A stretch of DNA of 64,000 bases from Cladosporium sp. IMV 00045 (Eukaryota; Ascomycota; Dothideomycetes; Cladosporiales; Cladosporiaceae): positions 1 to 64,000 of the forward strand of contig MSJI02000865.1 in the NCBI GenBank assembly GCA_001931905.2, read 5' to 3'. The notes beneath the pieces are model-generated. The model saw nothing but the letters and a program-made list of their open reading frames with translations. It was not told where the DNA came from and did no database searches. The translations under genes and the position numbers were made by a program. How positions within the stretch are numbered: position 1 is the first letter of the stretch; every line of letters starts with the position of its first letter. Shown piece after piece: positions 11,818-23,600 of the stretch.

Positions 11818-12561
11818 ATGATCATGCCTCACCGGGCACAACTCGATGAGCGTGATTTTGACGAAATACTACTTGACGATGAACACATGCGTTCAAACAG
11901 CCACGAGCGAAACCACCCTTACCAAGCCGCTTGCGGCTGTCGCTGTGGCTGCTCCCACTGCTATACTCGCGGAAAGACCAATGGGGGCTTGTGCAACACC
12001 CAACCTGCTGCATCTCCACATGTCCGCGGCAGATCTCCAACTCCAAAACACGACCGAACCAATGGCAACGGAAGTAAAAGACCGACTGAGGGCCGTCCTG
12101 CACTTGTAGACAACAATGACACTCAATCAAACGCCAATTCCTCAGTACAAGGCGAAGAAGGGCTGGCAGCCCACCAACTACAACAAAACACCACAATGGA
12201 GATCGGCGACCTGGGCTCTCACGATCAAACATCAATCAACCACTTGCTGCACCGACACCACGCTCCACAACACGACTACGGTCTCTCGTCCGACTCACCA
12301 GATTCCTCATTGCTCGTTGAACTGAGCACTAGAGCAAACAGCTTGGCCTCGTCGGGTCTCATACTTGCACCTGCCGCCCTCGCGCCGGACGAGCTGGTCG
12401 TTTTCGCTCATGGTGGCTTCGAAGAGCTGATGTGTGCTCCTCCGCGGCTTTGGTTCGGAACCGAAGTTGGATCTTCTAGAAATTTGAGCCCTCCAGATTC
12501 TCCTGATGGTGACACGGGGGATCAATATCCCGCCACACTTGAGATGGATATGGAGGAATGA
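11818..12561 (+). CDS. Hypothetical low-complexity protein
   Basis: The frame is open for 247 codons from the first ATG at 11818. I recognise no family. It has an acidic start (DERDFDEILLDDE), a striking Cys cluster CGCRCGCSHC at about 40-50 that could bind metal, then a long polar, disordered stretch. A more ordered part follows (LILAPAALAPDELVVFAHGG), then an acidic tail ending in DMEE. Composition is rich in His, Asn and Ser. There are no membrane helices or signal peptide. It may be a lineage-specific regulator or a chance frame; the acidic and Cys blocks slightly favour a real gene. Confidence 0.45.
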   Translation: MIMPHRAQLDERDFDEILLDDEHMRSNSHERNHPYQAACGCRCGCSHCYTRGKTNGGLCNTQPAASPHVRGRSPTPKHDRTNGNGSKRPTEGRPALVDNNDTQSNANSSVQGEEGLAAHQLQQNTTMEIGDLGSHDQTSINHLLHRHHAPQHDYGLSSDSPDSSLLVELSTRANSLASSGLILAPAALAPDELVVFAHGGFEELMCAPPRLWFGTEVGSSRNLSPPDSPDGDTGDQYPATLEMDMEE

Positions 12562-12877
12562 GTCTGGGGGTTTGTTGTGGATTTTTCTCACCTTTGGATG
12601 GTCGACTGCTCTGTTGTGATTTGTGATTGTGGCTTCGAAGTGTATGCTGATGTTACCACCTGTCGAGAGCCTTTGAGCGTTTGTTTGGCGTTGTGGATGT
12701 CACGACTTGACGGCCGAGCTTCCCGTTTCTATTCCTGCTGATTGTAGGTTTATTACCTTTTTGCCTTTTCATGGGATATAAGAATGTACGATCAAACGTT
12801 GAGAAGCTACACAAGAATATGGAAAGTTACCATCAGTACGAGATGCCTTCACATTCATCCGCTCGAGTACCACGGCA
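12562..12877. other. Short convergent intergenic region
   Basis: About 316 bases between the 3' ends of the hypothetical gene and the MetE-like gene. It is T-rich on the plus strand, probably both 3' UTRs. Nothing else is seen. Confidence 0.5.
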
Positions 12878-14005
12878 TCACCACACCGGCTCCGAAACCT
12901 CAGCCAGCAATCTCATCGTCTCCTCAATTTCCTCCGGCGGAGTTCGGCCCCAGCCACATTCGGTCGCCACACCGAACTCAGGCGCGAGTTTCTTCGCTGC
13001 CTCGATTCGCTTCTTGGTCCCATGGAGATCGCCAAACCTTACCACTCCGAGGTACAGCTCGCACCCATGCTTCTGCAGTGCTGGGTACAGTATCTTGAGA
13101 GGCGACAGATACTTCGACAAGTGTGTCATAGCTGATTGGGGGACCGGGAAATGGGAATAGGCGATCTTGTGAGGAGTCCCGGCGAGGATGGCCAACGTGC
13201 GGTCTGTCAATGCTTGGAGTGATGTCGGTTCGAAGAAGTGTTTGTGCTCCATATCACCTGTTTTCATGACCGTTAGTCAGAATGCTCGAGCAACTTCATC
13301 ATGCAACATACCGTAGCAATTATGAATCCCAAGCTCAACATCCTGATCCACCTGCGAGATCATCCGAAGAATGTACTCGATCTGGCTTCCCTTTGGATTA
13401 TCGTGCCACGGCGTCTCCCACAAGCCTTCCCACAGCGCCGTGTCGATCGCAAGGTCTATCTGAATCGAAAGCTCCTCGTGTGGAATCTCGTCTTGAACCT
13501 TGCGCATCGCTCTGAATAGCGCGGCTTCGTGCACGTCGAATGCTTTCGCGCGGAATTGTTGGTAGACGATGATAGCCACGTTCACGCTGGTCGGGAGGCA
13601 GACTTGGAATTTGGCTTGTTTAGGGATCACACCTTCGTTCTTCAATTTCTTGAATACGGCGTAGCTTTCGATGGCCGCTTCGTCGTATCTCGTGTCGAGA
13701 TGCATTTGCGAGAGCTGGGTGTTGAGCTTATCAATCTCTTCAGGTGAGAAGTGCTTTTGCGGCGCGGCTTTGTTCATCTCGAACGGGGCCACGATCTGGG
13801 AAACGCCGGAGTTCATGAAGAGCAGGAACTGCCACATCACAAAATAGGTCCTCTCGCCTGTCTCGCCATCGGGGAAGCGTTTGAGGCGGTTCGGCATGCG
13901 TTTTGCGCATTCGGTGAATGCGGTGTGGGCGTCGGGGCATCCTGAGATGCTGCCGACTAGGTGGCATCCATGGATCTTGCTACGGCGGGGATCTGGGCGG
14001 ACCAT
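12878..14005 (-). CDS. UROD/MetE-like superfamily protein
   Basis: Exons 13312-14005 and 12878-13257 with a 54-nt intron (GTATGT...AAACAG) give 357 aa; the junction reads HNCYG|DMEHKHFFEP. The N-terminus HLVGSISG, then LKRFPDGETGERTYFVMW, is the conserved start of fungal proteins related to the C-terminal half of cobalamin-independent methionine synthase and to uroporphyrinogen decarboxylase. The fold is a TIM barrel. Family members in fungi are common and mostly uncharacterised. The zinc/homocysteine Cys-His set of true MetE is not obvious to me. I infer an enzyme of unknown substrate, probably cytosolic. Confidence 0.8.
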
Positions 14006-15033
14006 TGTTGTGAGTGAGTGGGTTGATAGGAAGCAGACGTGGTGTCCCGAGTGGACTGGTAATCCATATTTGTAGGAGGGATCCTCTTCTTGAGGGGTCT
14101 CGTATCTGGTGGATTCACTTCAGCCTATTCCTCTGAACGGCACGCCATGATGTGTGAGTGGTCAAAAGCGAGGTTGAGCGTCCGTCTATATGCAAGATCA
14201 ATCTATTCGCGATCTCGGAGTGGCTATGTTGACATGGGGCTTCAGCTGTGTGCAAGCGAGCCGGGCGCGCATGAAGATATAATTCCTCCGAAAAGATATG
14301 CCTATCAAGCGATGCGGGGTTCTCCATTGCTGCGGCTGATATACTGTACGCGATCTTCGGTATACCGGAGAGATGAAGTCGGGAAACAGATTGATGAAGT
14401 GATTGAGAACGCCAATTACGAAGCTCGGGCTTTGCTGTTCCGACCACCAGCAGAGTGGAGAGGTGGAGGTCTGACCAGCCACGCGCACTCATCACTTCTG
14501 CAATAAATCACAGGAATTGCGAGCAAAGTCTGCCCAGGCCATGTTAAAATCCTATCGCCTGCAAGATACTCCGTAAGAGTATACCCAATACTCCGTTCCT
14601 CTTTGAGGCGTTTGACCGATTGACAGACTTGCTCAAGCTGACGGTTGTCCTGGTATCGAGAGCACATGGTGTCAAGATTGACACCCTACCACTTCATGCA
14701 AGAGCCTCCAAGACTTCACTTCGCCACTATGAAGTGGGCGTTCAGATCGAAGTTCGACCACCGGAAACGAAACCGGACAGAACTCCCGGGTCACGTGTGT
14801 GGCGCATGCTCTTTCTAGGATCCATATATCGGAGTTCCGCCCCAGGCTGAGTGTGAGGTAGTACGCCAGTCAGTTGCAGCAAGGTCAAAGTGATGTATCA
14901 TTGCAATCATTCGATTCGTCTATCCAGGGTTTAAGCGGCCAACATGTCGCTGCAAGCACTGTGATGCATCGTTGGCAAAAGCACACCACGCACGGCGCAT
15001 GTAGTCTCAAAGGAGTCGAGACCTGCTAAGCGA
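14006..15033. other. Intergenic region, nothing recognised
   Basis: About 1 kb between the divergent MetE-like start and the 3' end of the transcription-factor-like gene. The open frames here look random on both strands. No repeats or RNA genes are seen. Confidence 0.45.
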
Positions 15034-16290
15034 TCACGGGAATACTTTCAACCCTGAATTCTCCAAAGCGTCCAGTTCGCCTTGAAGCATTTGCACACAG
15101 ATTGTATGCGTTTCCTCGTGAATGTCAAGCCTGGGTGGGGGGCCGGCCGGCCGGAGAGCTATGATCAGCTGATCCAGAGCGACTAGACACGCAAGACCAA
15201 AGCCCAGGTAGTCAAAGTAGTCGTCTGAGGGCCGTTTCCAAGTGGTAGACGATCCTCTGTTCAATATAGCAAGAAACTTCAGCTGGTCGCGGAGACTGTG
15301 GGCTGTTGCGAGCAAAGCGAAGGTTTTCGCGTGGTCGAGGCAGGAGTATGAGGCGATCCGCCGGCTATCAAGGAGTTCTGACACCTGGAGTATAATGCTT
15401 ATGATCTCGTTGGTGGAGTTGACGTGTACAGCGAGAACCAGGCTTGCTAATGCATGGCGAGGGGCGTTGGCGAAAGACCCCCTGCCACAGTCGATCAGTG
15501 CTTCGGTCAGAATTGGCCAACCAGATGTTCGTGAGATGTGGTGCCTAGGCTTGCTGGACATTAGCATGGAGACCGCACCGACGGCATGTTTAGTCCAAGT
15601 ATCCCTCTCAGGCGCACGCAAGATCTCAAAGATCGCCAAGAGTTGCGCGGTGACGAGCAAATCTTCCCGTCTCACAACACGATCGCCAGCCAGTGCGTGC
15701 CCGAGATCTGTCAAACCACGCTCGTAACATAGGAGAACTACGGGACTGGAGGATTCGTCTGGACCTGCAGAAAGGAAATCATCTAGCTTGGCTGAGAGGC
15801 ATCGTAGGGCACTGTCGACACATGCAGAACGCTCGCCTACGGAAATGGGTGCGATGCTGGCATATGTCCAGTGTCGCCAACGAAGCACGTCGCCAAGACG
15901 CTCTGGATGGTGTCGAATGAGGACGACAGCCACGCGAGCGATGTGGAATCGCGCGAGGGACAGAATGGCATCGGGGTTAACACCGCCTGGCGATGAAGTC
16001 AATAATGGAAGGCAAGGGGGCCTTGCTCGAGATCTCGCTGACAACAGAGCTTGTTGTTCGTCTTCTGGTGCTTCTTTGCGCCTCACGAGACATCGTCGGG
16101 GACTTTTGATCGACGGAGCGAGGTCTGGGTGCCCACTTTGCGATCGCGTGAAGCCATAGGTCGGTATATGCTGTGGGCGAAGCGACTAAGAAAAGGCTTT
16201 GGTTCTAGCTTGCGCTCTAGCGTTTCGACCCTGGGGAATGGTGCTATCGGTAGATGTGATGAAGATAAGAGGCAACGGGGTCGAATCCAT
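15034..16290 (-). pseudogene. Fungal transcription-factor-domain protein with an in-frame TAG
   Basis: The frame runs from ATG 16288-16290 to TGA 15034-15036 (418 codons) but holds one TAG at 16186-16188 (codon 35). The part after the stop is open for about 380 codons. It resembles the fungal-specific transcription-factor domain of the Fungal_trans_2 type, especially LLVTAQLLAIFEILRAPERD followed by TWTKHAVGAVSMLM. The part before the stop reads LIFITSTDSTIPQGR and ARAQARTKAFS, which fits the short N-terminal piece seen in family members that lack a Zn2Cys6 cluster. No zinc cluster is visible upstream. An intron that removes the TAG and keeps phase was not found. One base change, sequencing error or real loss are all possible. 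Confidence 0.6.
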
Positions 16291-18237
16291 CGGAAACAGC
16301 CGCTCTATTGGTTGGAGGCGTGTGTCTGGGTGTAGGTGCTATCGTGAGGCTGAACCTTGGAGACGTTTTCACACGTGGCCGATCACGCCTTTTCTCCTCA
16401 CTTCGCCGTTTGGAGGCATGGTCTCAGTCGGCAATGATGACTGCTTTGCCAATCCGCGCGGCGACGGAGTATACACATGCATCGGAGAGATAATCTGCTG
16501 TTGAGGCACGCAACAGACAGCTCAGATAAGTCTTCTGTCAGCTATTTGGTGACACACGCCCCGCAGGCGTCAACGCAGGTGGGCTGACGCACGCAGGCGA
16601 AGATCCCGTGGTGATCATGCCAGTCAGCTTGCATAGACCCCCGGTCACAGCTGAAAGAGGGAACATAGGGAGTCGAGGCAGGACAATATTGCATGGTATG
16701 TTGTGTTGACGGCTTCCTCCGCTGGCTGTCATAGACGTTGACATGTGCATAGTCTCGACAAGACATCGACCTGTCGGTTGACAAAGATATCAAACGACTC
16801 GTCAAGGCTCTAGAAGCGAAAAGGCGTAATGATGTGGTACTTGAGAAGATCGCCGCCAGGATAGGTATGGGAGTTGCAGCAAAAGGCAGATCTCGAGCCC
16901 GATCCAATGGGTCGGTTTAGGTTGCGCAGCGGGTGTCAAAAGGTGGCAGGCTGAACAGAAGCCCGGAAGGAGGTGAAGTCCCTCTGCACGTGATTTGGTG
17001 CTGCAACCCCCATCCTCAGGCTTTTGAGACGAGACCTCACTGCCAAGAGTATCTCGATCAGATGCTGGGGGAAGGCAAATCTAGACTTCACTAGCAGCTC
17101 AGCCTAGCCACTCATGGCGGCCTCCTCTCCTTCGCCCGCCTCCTCCCACACCCTCTCTGATCGTCTTCTCCAAACTCCGCCGGCATCGCGAACTCACCCG
17201 TCGTTCTCCTCTCTCGTGTCTTCACTATCTGTGTCCTCGCCTGTGTCCTCGCCTGTGTCGTCCGACCCTCGCTCTATCCCGAGTAATAGCAGGCTGACAG
17301 ACCTGACCAGAGTGTCTCAGCACAAGCCTGTAGTCTCACTCTTCCATACGCTATATATATATATACCTCATCATCTGCGCCTCTGTTTGCCAATGCAGCA
17401 ACAGCGGACAGAAATGGCTTGCTGAATCGTCTTGACCGATTGGGCCAAAGTGCAGCACATATCGCGAGGCGCAACATGTAGGCTTTGCCCGTGGCCTCTA
17501 CCGTCGCCAGGCCATGCGCTGTGCGAAGTCTCAAACGGACGACGGTCGGTTGAGGCGTCGCCCACCGCACCGCCAGACCACCCTCCTCCGGCGTCCAGAG
17601 CGTGCGGTCGCGTGGGCTTGACTCAGATTTCTTTCCCAATCGCCTCTTTCCCCGCGGTACCCGCGCATCAGTTCCTGACCTCGTAGGATCCATCGCAGCC
17701 AGCCAAAGCCTTCCACACATGCACCAGGGCCGCGCCTGTCAGCGACCCAACGACTGCTGTATGGCCTCCCTACGCCGGCATCGTCTGGTCGCTGCAGTCC
17801 CGATCGGTCGGCTCGAACCTACTCATCTCCAGGCACACTCTCCGCACGGCGAACCATTAGCTTTCGCTTCTCGACTGCCTTTCTACCAATCCTGTCCGTG
17901 AACCGTGCATCTCCCAAACAGTAACCGCAGTTCGAGCCCGGCTCCATTCTGGTTCTGCGAACGCCGACATGCTGGTCCATCTAGGGTACCACACCTCTGT
18001 GGCGTTACAGGCCATACTCGAACCGCCCCTGGCCTCGTGGTATGTCTTACATATTTGTTGCACCCACCTGTCTGCCACGCCTTCGGACATTTTCTGCAAC
18101 TGTCGTACCTTACATAACTTCTTCTTGTTTCTCAAGTAACAGGACTTGCCTCCGTCTCACTTTCCAGGATACCAGACATTGTACTGAACTGTCAACCTTG
18201 ATTCAAGAAGGGTTTCCATAACCCGCCACCTCGGAAT
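16291..18237. other. Long intergenic region with small tandem repeats
   Basis: About 1.95 kb without a gene that I can support. A 12-bp unit (GTGTCCTCGCCT) is repeated about 2.5 times from 17231, and a short TA run lies near 17351-17363. A Ser/Pro-rich 103-codon frame at 17114-17425 overlaps these and is best explained by the low-complexity DNA. The 3' end is probably the leader of the next gene. Confidence 0.45.
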
Positions 18238-19809
18238 ATGGGTCTTTCAGCATTCTGGACAGCCATCAAACGGCCTCGCGTCAGTGAGGCGCCGTCTCGC
18301 AAGCATAGTGAACGGAAATCCAACAGTCATAACAATCACATCAACCACAACAAACACACAGACTCAGCCGCACAGGAAACCGGAGATTCAAGTCCTCACC
18401 ATCTCGATGCCATCTATGATACCCATCATCACATCATCCCTCATTCAGAGGGTGGCCCAAAACGACATCCATCATCTCCGCCTCGCATTCACAGTCCCAC
18501 TTCGAAGCAACAGAAGCGGGCAAGTCTCTGGAAGTCACACTCGGCCAAAATAAAGCCTAGTCCTCAGGCATCAGATGAGATCCAACCAACAAAAACCATC
18601 GAGAAGCGACGCAGCTTCTGGAGATCAGACTCAAAGGCTACGTCAAAAGCACCGGCAGTCCAGGCTCCCGATACAGGCTCGGTTCCATTGACGAGAACAG
18701 AGACCACAGGCATCGCATACGAGGACACTCATCTCTTCGCACCAAGCAGCGGAAACACCTCTACCAAGGCTAAACGCTCGAGTCTCCGTCTTAGCTTGAG
18801 GAGAACAGTATCTAGCAAGAGTTCGAGAAGCCGACTCAGCTGGCTGGGTGGCCGTGTTGATGACTCCGATGATGAGGATATCCCGGCTTTACCGCCAATT
18901 CCTGTCAACTTGAAGCGTGAGAAGTCTCGATCCCAGGATCCCGGCTGCAACCTCGGTATGGCAGACCCGTACGCTCTTCCAGGGACTGCCATCACTTCGG
19001 ATGGCGTGCACGGCGCGGTGCAGTCACCTGCGAAGAAAGTATCAAACCGTCAAAGCTTGTCAAGCATTCTCACCAAGCGCAAGTCGACCAGCACTCTGCC
19101 GCCACAAGACCAAGGCAACAACAGCAACAAACGCAAACGCCGCTCCTGGTTCTCAGTCCACAGCCCAACTGATGATTCACCTGATACTGCCTTGCCGCCA
19201 GTCCCTGCCCTTCCCGGCAATTCAGAGCAGACGACCGTGGATCCTTCAGAGATGGCCTTCCACCGATTCTTCCACAACATTCACAACGACCGTCCTCAAG
19301 CCGCCACAAGTGACTACGAGCGTTTCCTGGTCGCCTCTCGCGCCTACGACGACTCGAGACCCTCTCCAACTCTGCTCTCCCAGACCAACAGCCGCTCAAC
19401 CGCCCACACTTCACTCCAAGCCGGACCACCTGGCTCGTTGGCCCTCCACCCAGCTCTCAAGCGCTCAATATACGCCGCTCCGCGCGCCCGCCGAAGCCGC
19501 GCAAGCCACTGTCGCCCTCAAACCGGACAGCTCGACGAATCGCAGGGCCACGCATTCCTGACTGTCGAGCAACAGCACGAGTGGAACAAGCTTCGCGACC
19601 TGCTTGACGACACCATCAACACCGTCTCACCGACTTCTTCTCTGGATGACGAAGACGACGATGGCGTCATGGGCATGATGCGCGAGTACGACCGTGAAGA
19701 AGAGCGGGAGATGCGCCACCGTGCCCAGCAGAGCAGGCGCGATCGTGAGCGCGGCTATGGCGCTTGGGCGAACGATGAGGCGCTGGCTAGGTTGGAGTAT
19801 GGAAGGTGA
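18238..19809 (+). CDS. Hypothetical basic, disordered fungal protein
   Basis: A single 523-codon frame opening MGLSAFWTAIKRPR. I do not recognise a catalytic domain. The protein is rich in Ser, Arg, Lys and His, with His/Asn runs near residues 30-60. Several KR-S-W/F repeats (RASLWKSH, RRSFWRSD, SRLSWLGG, RRSWFSVH) recur and look like phosphorylation or docking motifs. Two Pro-rich acidic stretches, DIPALPPIPVNLKRE and TALPPVPALPG, resemble SH3-type ligands. The C-terminal 90 residues look ordered and helical (LTVEQQHEWNKLRDLLDDTI), with an acidic patch then an Arg/Glu-rich segment. The repeated short motifs suggest a scaffold or signalling protein; that is inference. Confidence 0.75.
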   Translation: MGLSAFWTAIKRPRVSEAPSRKHSERKSNSHNNHINHNKHTDSAAQETGDSSPHHLDAIYDTHHHIIPHSEGGPKRHPSSPPRIHSPTSKQQKRASLWKSHSAKIKPSPQASDEIQPTKTIEKRRSFWRSDSKATSKAPAVQAPDTGSVPLTRTETTGIAYEDTHLFAPSSGNTSTKAKRSSLRLSLRRTVSSKSSRSRLSWLGGRVDDSDDEDIPALPPIPVNLKREKSRSQDPGCNLGMADPYALPGTAITSDGVHGAVQSPAKKVSNRQSLSSILTKRKSTSTLPPQDQGNNSNKRKRRSWFSVHSPTDDSPDTALPPVPALPGNSEQTTVDPSEMAFHRFFHNIHNDRPQAATSDYERFLVASRAYDDSRPSPTLLSQTNSRSTAHTSLQAGPPGSLALHPALKRSIYAAPRARRSRASHCRPQTGQLDESQGHAFLTVEQQHEWNKLRDLLDDTINTVSPTSSLDDEDDDGVMGMMREYDREEEREMRHRAQQSRRDRERGYGAWANDEALARLEYGR

Positions 19810-20611
19810 ATGAACGGATGTTACTTTCTTTTGTTTTTGGTTCATGGTGACGATGACGATAATGACGATGAGATATCCTTTCATTACTTCTTGGACTCAG
19901 GGTTGGAGCATTTTGGCATAAGTCTTTGTTTTCTTGGGGAATTGGCGAGACTGGACAATGACGTGTACAGAGCCCTCATTATCTATTTTCCCGAATTATC
20001 ATATGTACATTGTCTTGGGCATGTAGTCTTCAAAGCATACATGAAACCTACCCAAACCTCCACCACTATTGTCTCCGGTGTTCCTGATATCATAATTTCT
20101 TCTCTCCCTCTGCCTTTTGCTCTCTCCGATGGGATTGATGCAAAAATGTACTGCTGGCCGTGGTTTCCTTCTTTCCTAAATCCACCTTTGTACTGCAATA
20201 TGCATACCCACGACGTTTCCCAACCCACGGTCATCGCACCTAGCATCAAATTAGCTAGCAATATCAGTGGATGCGCCAATGAAAGATGAAATGCCCAAAA
20301 AGGAAAGCTAAATCTCAACTCTGAGAGTCGAAAGGAGTTCATTAAAATTTATCTAGCAGAATAGGCATACGTAGTCATGAATGAAGAGTAACATAACATG
20401 AGCGTTGGAGCGGCCTAATGCGCAAGAAGCATTCCAAAGCCGTATCCGGAAAGGTCGAAGCAGTGCAAGCCTCCCAACTTCATCAGAAATCCCTCAAGAA
20501 TACCCGACCCCGATCCCAAGTTCCCCAGTCTTATTAGAGCCTTCTATCCTACATTCCGTACCAAATTCCTAGATCATAAGCTTCCCGCAATTCCAAGCCA
20601 AGTTGACTCCT
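19810..20611. other. Convergent intergenic region
   Basis: About 800 bases between the 3' ends of the disordered-protein gene and the AMP deaminase gene. It begins with a GACGATGACGATAATGACGA run. No gene, RNA or larger repeat is seen; it is probably two 3' UTRs. Confidence 0.5.
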
Positions 20612-23600
20612 TTAATCATCACCCTCACTCTCAATGCCCGTCTCCATCTCCCTCATAGCATCGTCCACATCCCTGCGCAGCTCCTGACTCTTAGCCAAAT
20701 CTTCTCCAACAGAATAATCCGCGCTCCGCGCCACACTACTCCTTCGCCTACTGCGGTTATCCAGCACGCCGGGGAAAATCTTCGGCGCGGCCGACAGCGA
20801 GCCGAAGTCGTGCACGGCGGACCCGGCTTGTTGCGCCGCGGGCGTTGATTGCAGGATGGGGACTTCGGAGGAGCCGGCGGGTTGAGGAGGGGGTTCGGTG
20901 GCGGCGAGTGTGGGGGGTTGGAAGTTCATGTTGCCGCTGCGGCTTGCGGCGATTTTGCGCTGGGCGGTGGGGGAGACGGAGCCGTCTTGTTGTTGAGAAT
21001 AGGAACCGTCAGGGGTGGACGTCCCTGGGAAGCGGGAGGATTGAGGGTTGCGGTTGTAGGTGCGGGGAGGGGCGGCGGAGTTGTAGGCGCTGTTCGTAGG
21101 GCGGTAGTTGGCGGTGTCGATGTTGAGGGGGTTTGTGGCGGAGGGGTTTGTTTTCATGCTTTGCGTTGGGCTGGGAGGGGCGGCTGTGTTGGTTGTGCTT
21201 GTGTTGACGGCGCCAGGCGGGAGGTTGGTAGTGCTCAAGGTGCGTTGCGAGGGAGCAGCTGGATGAGAGTAGCGATCGATCATCGCCACCTCCTGTAGCC
21301 ACGTTTCGTGACGGAAAGCTTCGCGAATGTTAGGCACGTTCACCTTGGCCATGTCGTTACCTGCGACACCGGGGAGGTGGTAGTCTCTGCCCAGCCAGCG
21401 TTGCTTCACGCTGTGCTCGAAACCACTCTGCACGACGGAGTGTTTGGCAAGCTCCGACATGTCAACAGCAGAAAGCTTGTAGATCTGTGCGGCAACCGCA
21501 TACTCTTCGATCAGAGGTTCCTTGGTGAAAGCGAATTGCAGCGGATCATCTGTTGACAAACTGACATTCAAGCCGCGGCGGAAGTACTGCAAGAATGGAT
21601 TGCGCTCGTAAGCCAGAAATAGGGCGTTGTTGCTGAGCGGACTCATGGCTACGCCAATCTGCTCCAGGTAGAAGATGTATTGCAACAAGGGCACCTTGCG
21701 CAGCAACAGACCGTGGCTGATACTATGACAGCACAGAAGTGCAGCAGCCAGATGGTCTACATCACCGGCTTCACCACAGTGAGGACGAAGGACGAATGTG
21801 TTGAAACCGCGCTGTTTGCGGAAGACGTTGAGTGACGCCATGTTGGCAAACAGGAAGTAGATCCAGTAGCTGTAAGGCGGGTTCTGATAGGTATTCCACT
21901 CCTTGGGCAGGGGGAACTTGCGGTAGATGCGGCGCTCGGTCTTGCTCTCGTCATCGACGGTGTCGAAGCCGATCACACGCTGCAGGAAGATATGCAACTT
22001 CGGGTGCGAGGCAGGGTTCTTCGTCACCTCGAACAGAGGCTGGAAGAGGTTGACCACAATTTGCTCGAAGTTATCCATCAAGTTGGAAGACTTGTAAACA
22101 TCGAAGAGACGAGGGACCTGAATCAGCCAACGAACATTCGGTGAGAAGAGCTTGTTGTCGACGACCCAAGCGGCGAGCTTGTCCCATTCGTCGAGTGAGC
22201 GACCGTAAATCGAGATACGCCACTCCACCATCTGATACTTGCTGCTCTCCAAGTCGCTGATGACCTCCTTGGTAATCTCCGCAAGGTAGCGACCGTGAAT
22301 ATAGTTGTCGGTCTTCAAGAAGATGGTACGCAATCTACTCTCTCCGACAGGGTTGTACTTCAAGTTGAACTTGTCGAAGCGGTGGAAAGAGTCGACGTGC
22401 GCGTGCATATCCAGGGTGTCGATGGAGAGGTCGTAGGCCGTCAAGTTGATGGATTCGAACACCTCCTTCAGTGTCAAATGCTTACCGTCTCTGTACAAGA
22501 CGATCTCGTCGGGGCTCTTCTTCATCTTACTCTTGATGAAGCGCAACAAATGCTTTTGGTTCATGCAAGCAGAGTGGTGAACGTGCGTGTCGACCTTCCT
22601 GACGTTGTAGAAATCACGATGGGGCACCGCCTTGGTATCGGCAACTTCCTGGTATTCGTTGAGCAGAACGTAGAGGTTGAATTTGCCCTCAAGATACTGC
22701 AAGCGGCGGAATGCAAAACTCTTGCTTGGGCCATCGGAGGAGACGTTCAATATTTGATCGAGATCCATGTAGAATTCGCGAATGGTCGGGATGTGAATGA
22801 TGGGCTCGTGAAGATCAGACGATTCCGTAGTCTCATAAACTTGGTAAACGCCGGTTGGGTCAAGCTTGTAAGTCATCTCTTCCTCACCAGGCACCGGAAG
22901 GCAGTCTTCGAGTTCGAAATCTTCGCCAATGTCGTGACCCATCTTACGGAACTTCCGGGGCTGGCCGTCTGGTCGACCTTGCTCGTCTTTTGAGGACGGC
23001 TTGGGTGTGATGCCTTTGCTGTCGGTGCTAGACTTGTCGGTGCTGTTTTGCGCAGAAAGGTCACTCCTCTGTCCGTCCTGACTCCACACAGGCTCCGGCA
23101 TGGGAGGATAGATACCCCAGCCAGGTTCGTCACGTGGATTGTCTTCGGGTCCCTGGAGCGAGAGACGAATATACTTATGGCGGATGTCCATCACTTTTTG
23201 AATGTTGCTGTAAATCGTCTGCAGCTCGGACGTAACGCTGCTATCGTTCGCCGACTCAATGCCCACGCCAGCGCCAGCACCGTGAATGCCTTCCTTCTCC
23301 AACAATGGCTTTGACTCGTGAGGAACACTGGGGTGGTGCTGATGCGCCTCAGCAGCGCGGTCGGCACTGTAGTACGCACCCCTCGCCTTCTCCAACGCCT
23401 CGGGTTGGGGAGGTCCCTGTTGCGGCGGAATTGGCCAGTCCGGTTGGTCAAACACGCCCAGTCCAGGAGTTTGCACATTGGCAGCATTGGGGTGTTTGTT
23501 CGGATCGCTCAAACCAAGCGGCAGCGCACTCTTGTAACCTGCGCCGCCGGCGCTTTGCAGGCTCCTCAAGCTACCCGAACGCGAGAAAGCGTTCGCATCG

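Noticed and set aside
17114..17425. A Ser/Pro-rich 103-codon frame
   Set aside because: It is explained by a 12-bp tandem repeat and CT-rich DNA; no homology is recognised.
22295..22993. A 232-codon plus-strand frame opposite AMP deaminase
   Set aside because: It is the mirror of conserved AMP deaminase codons.
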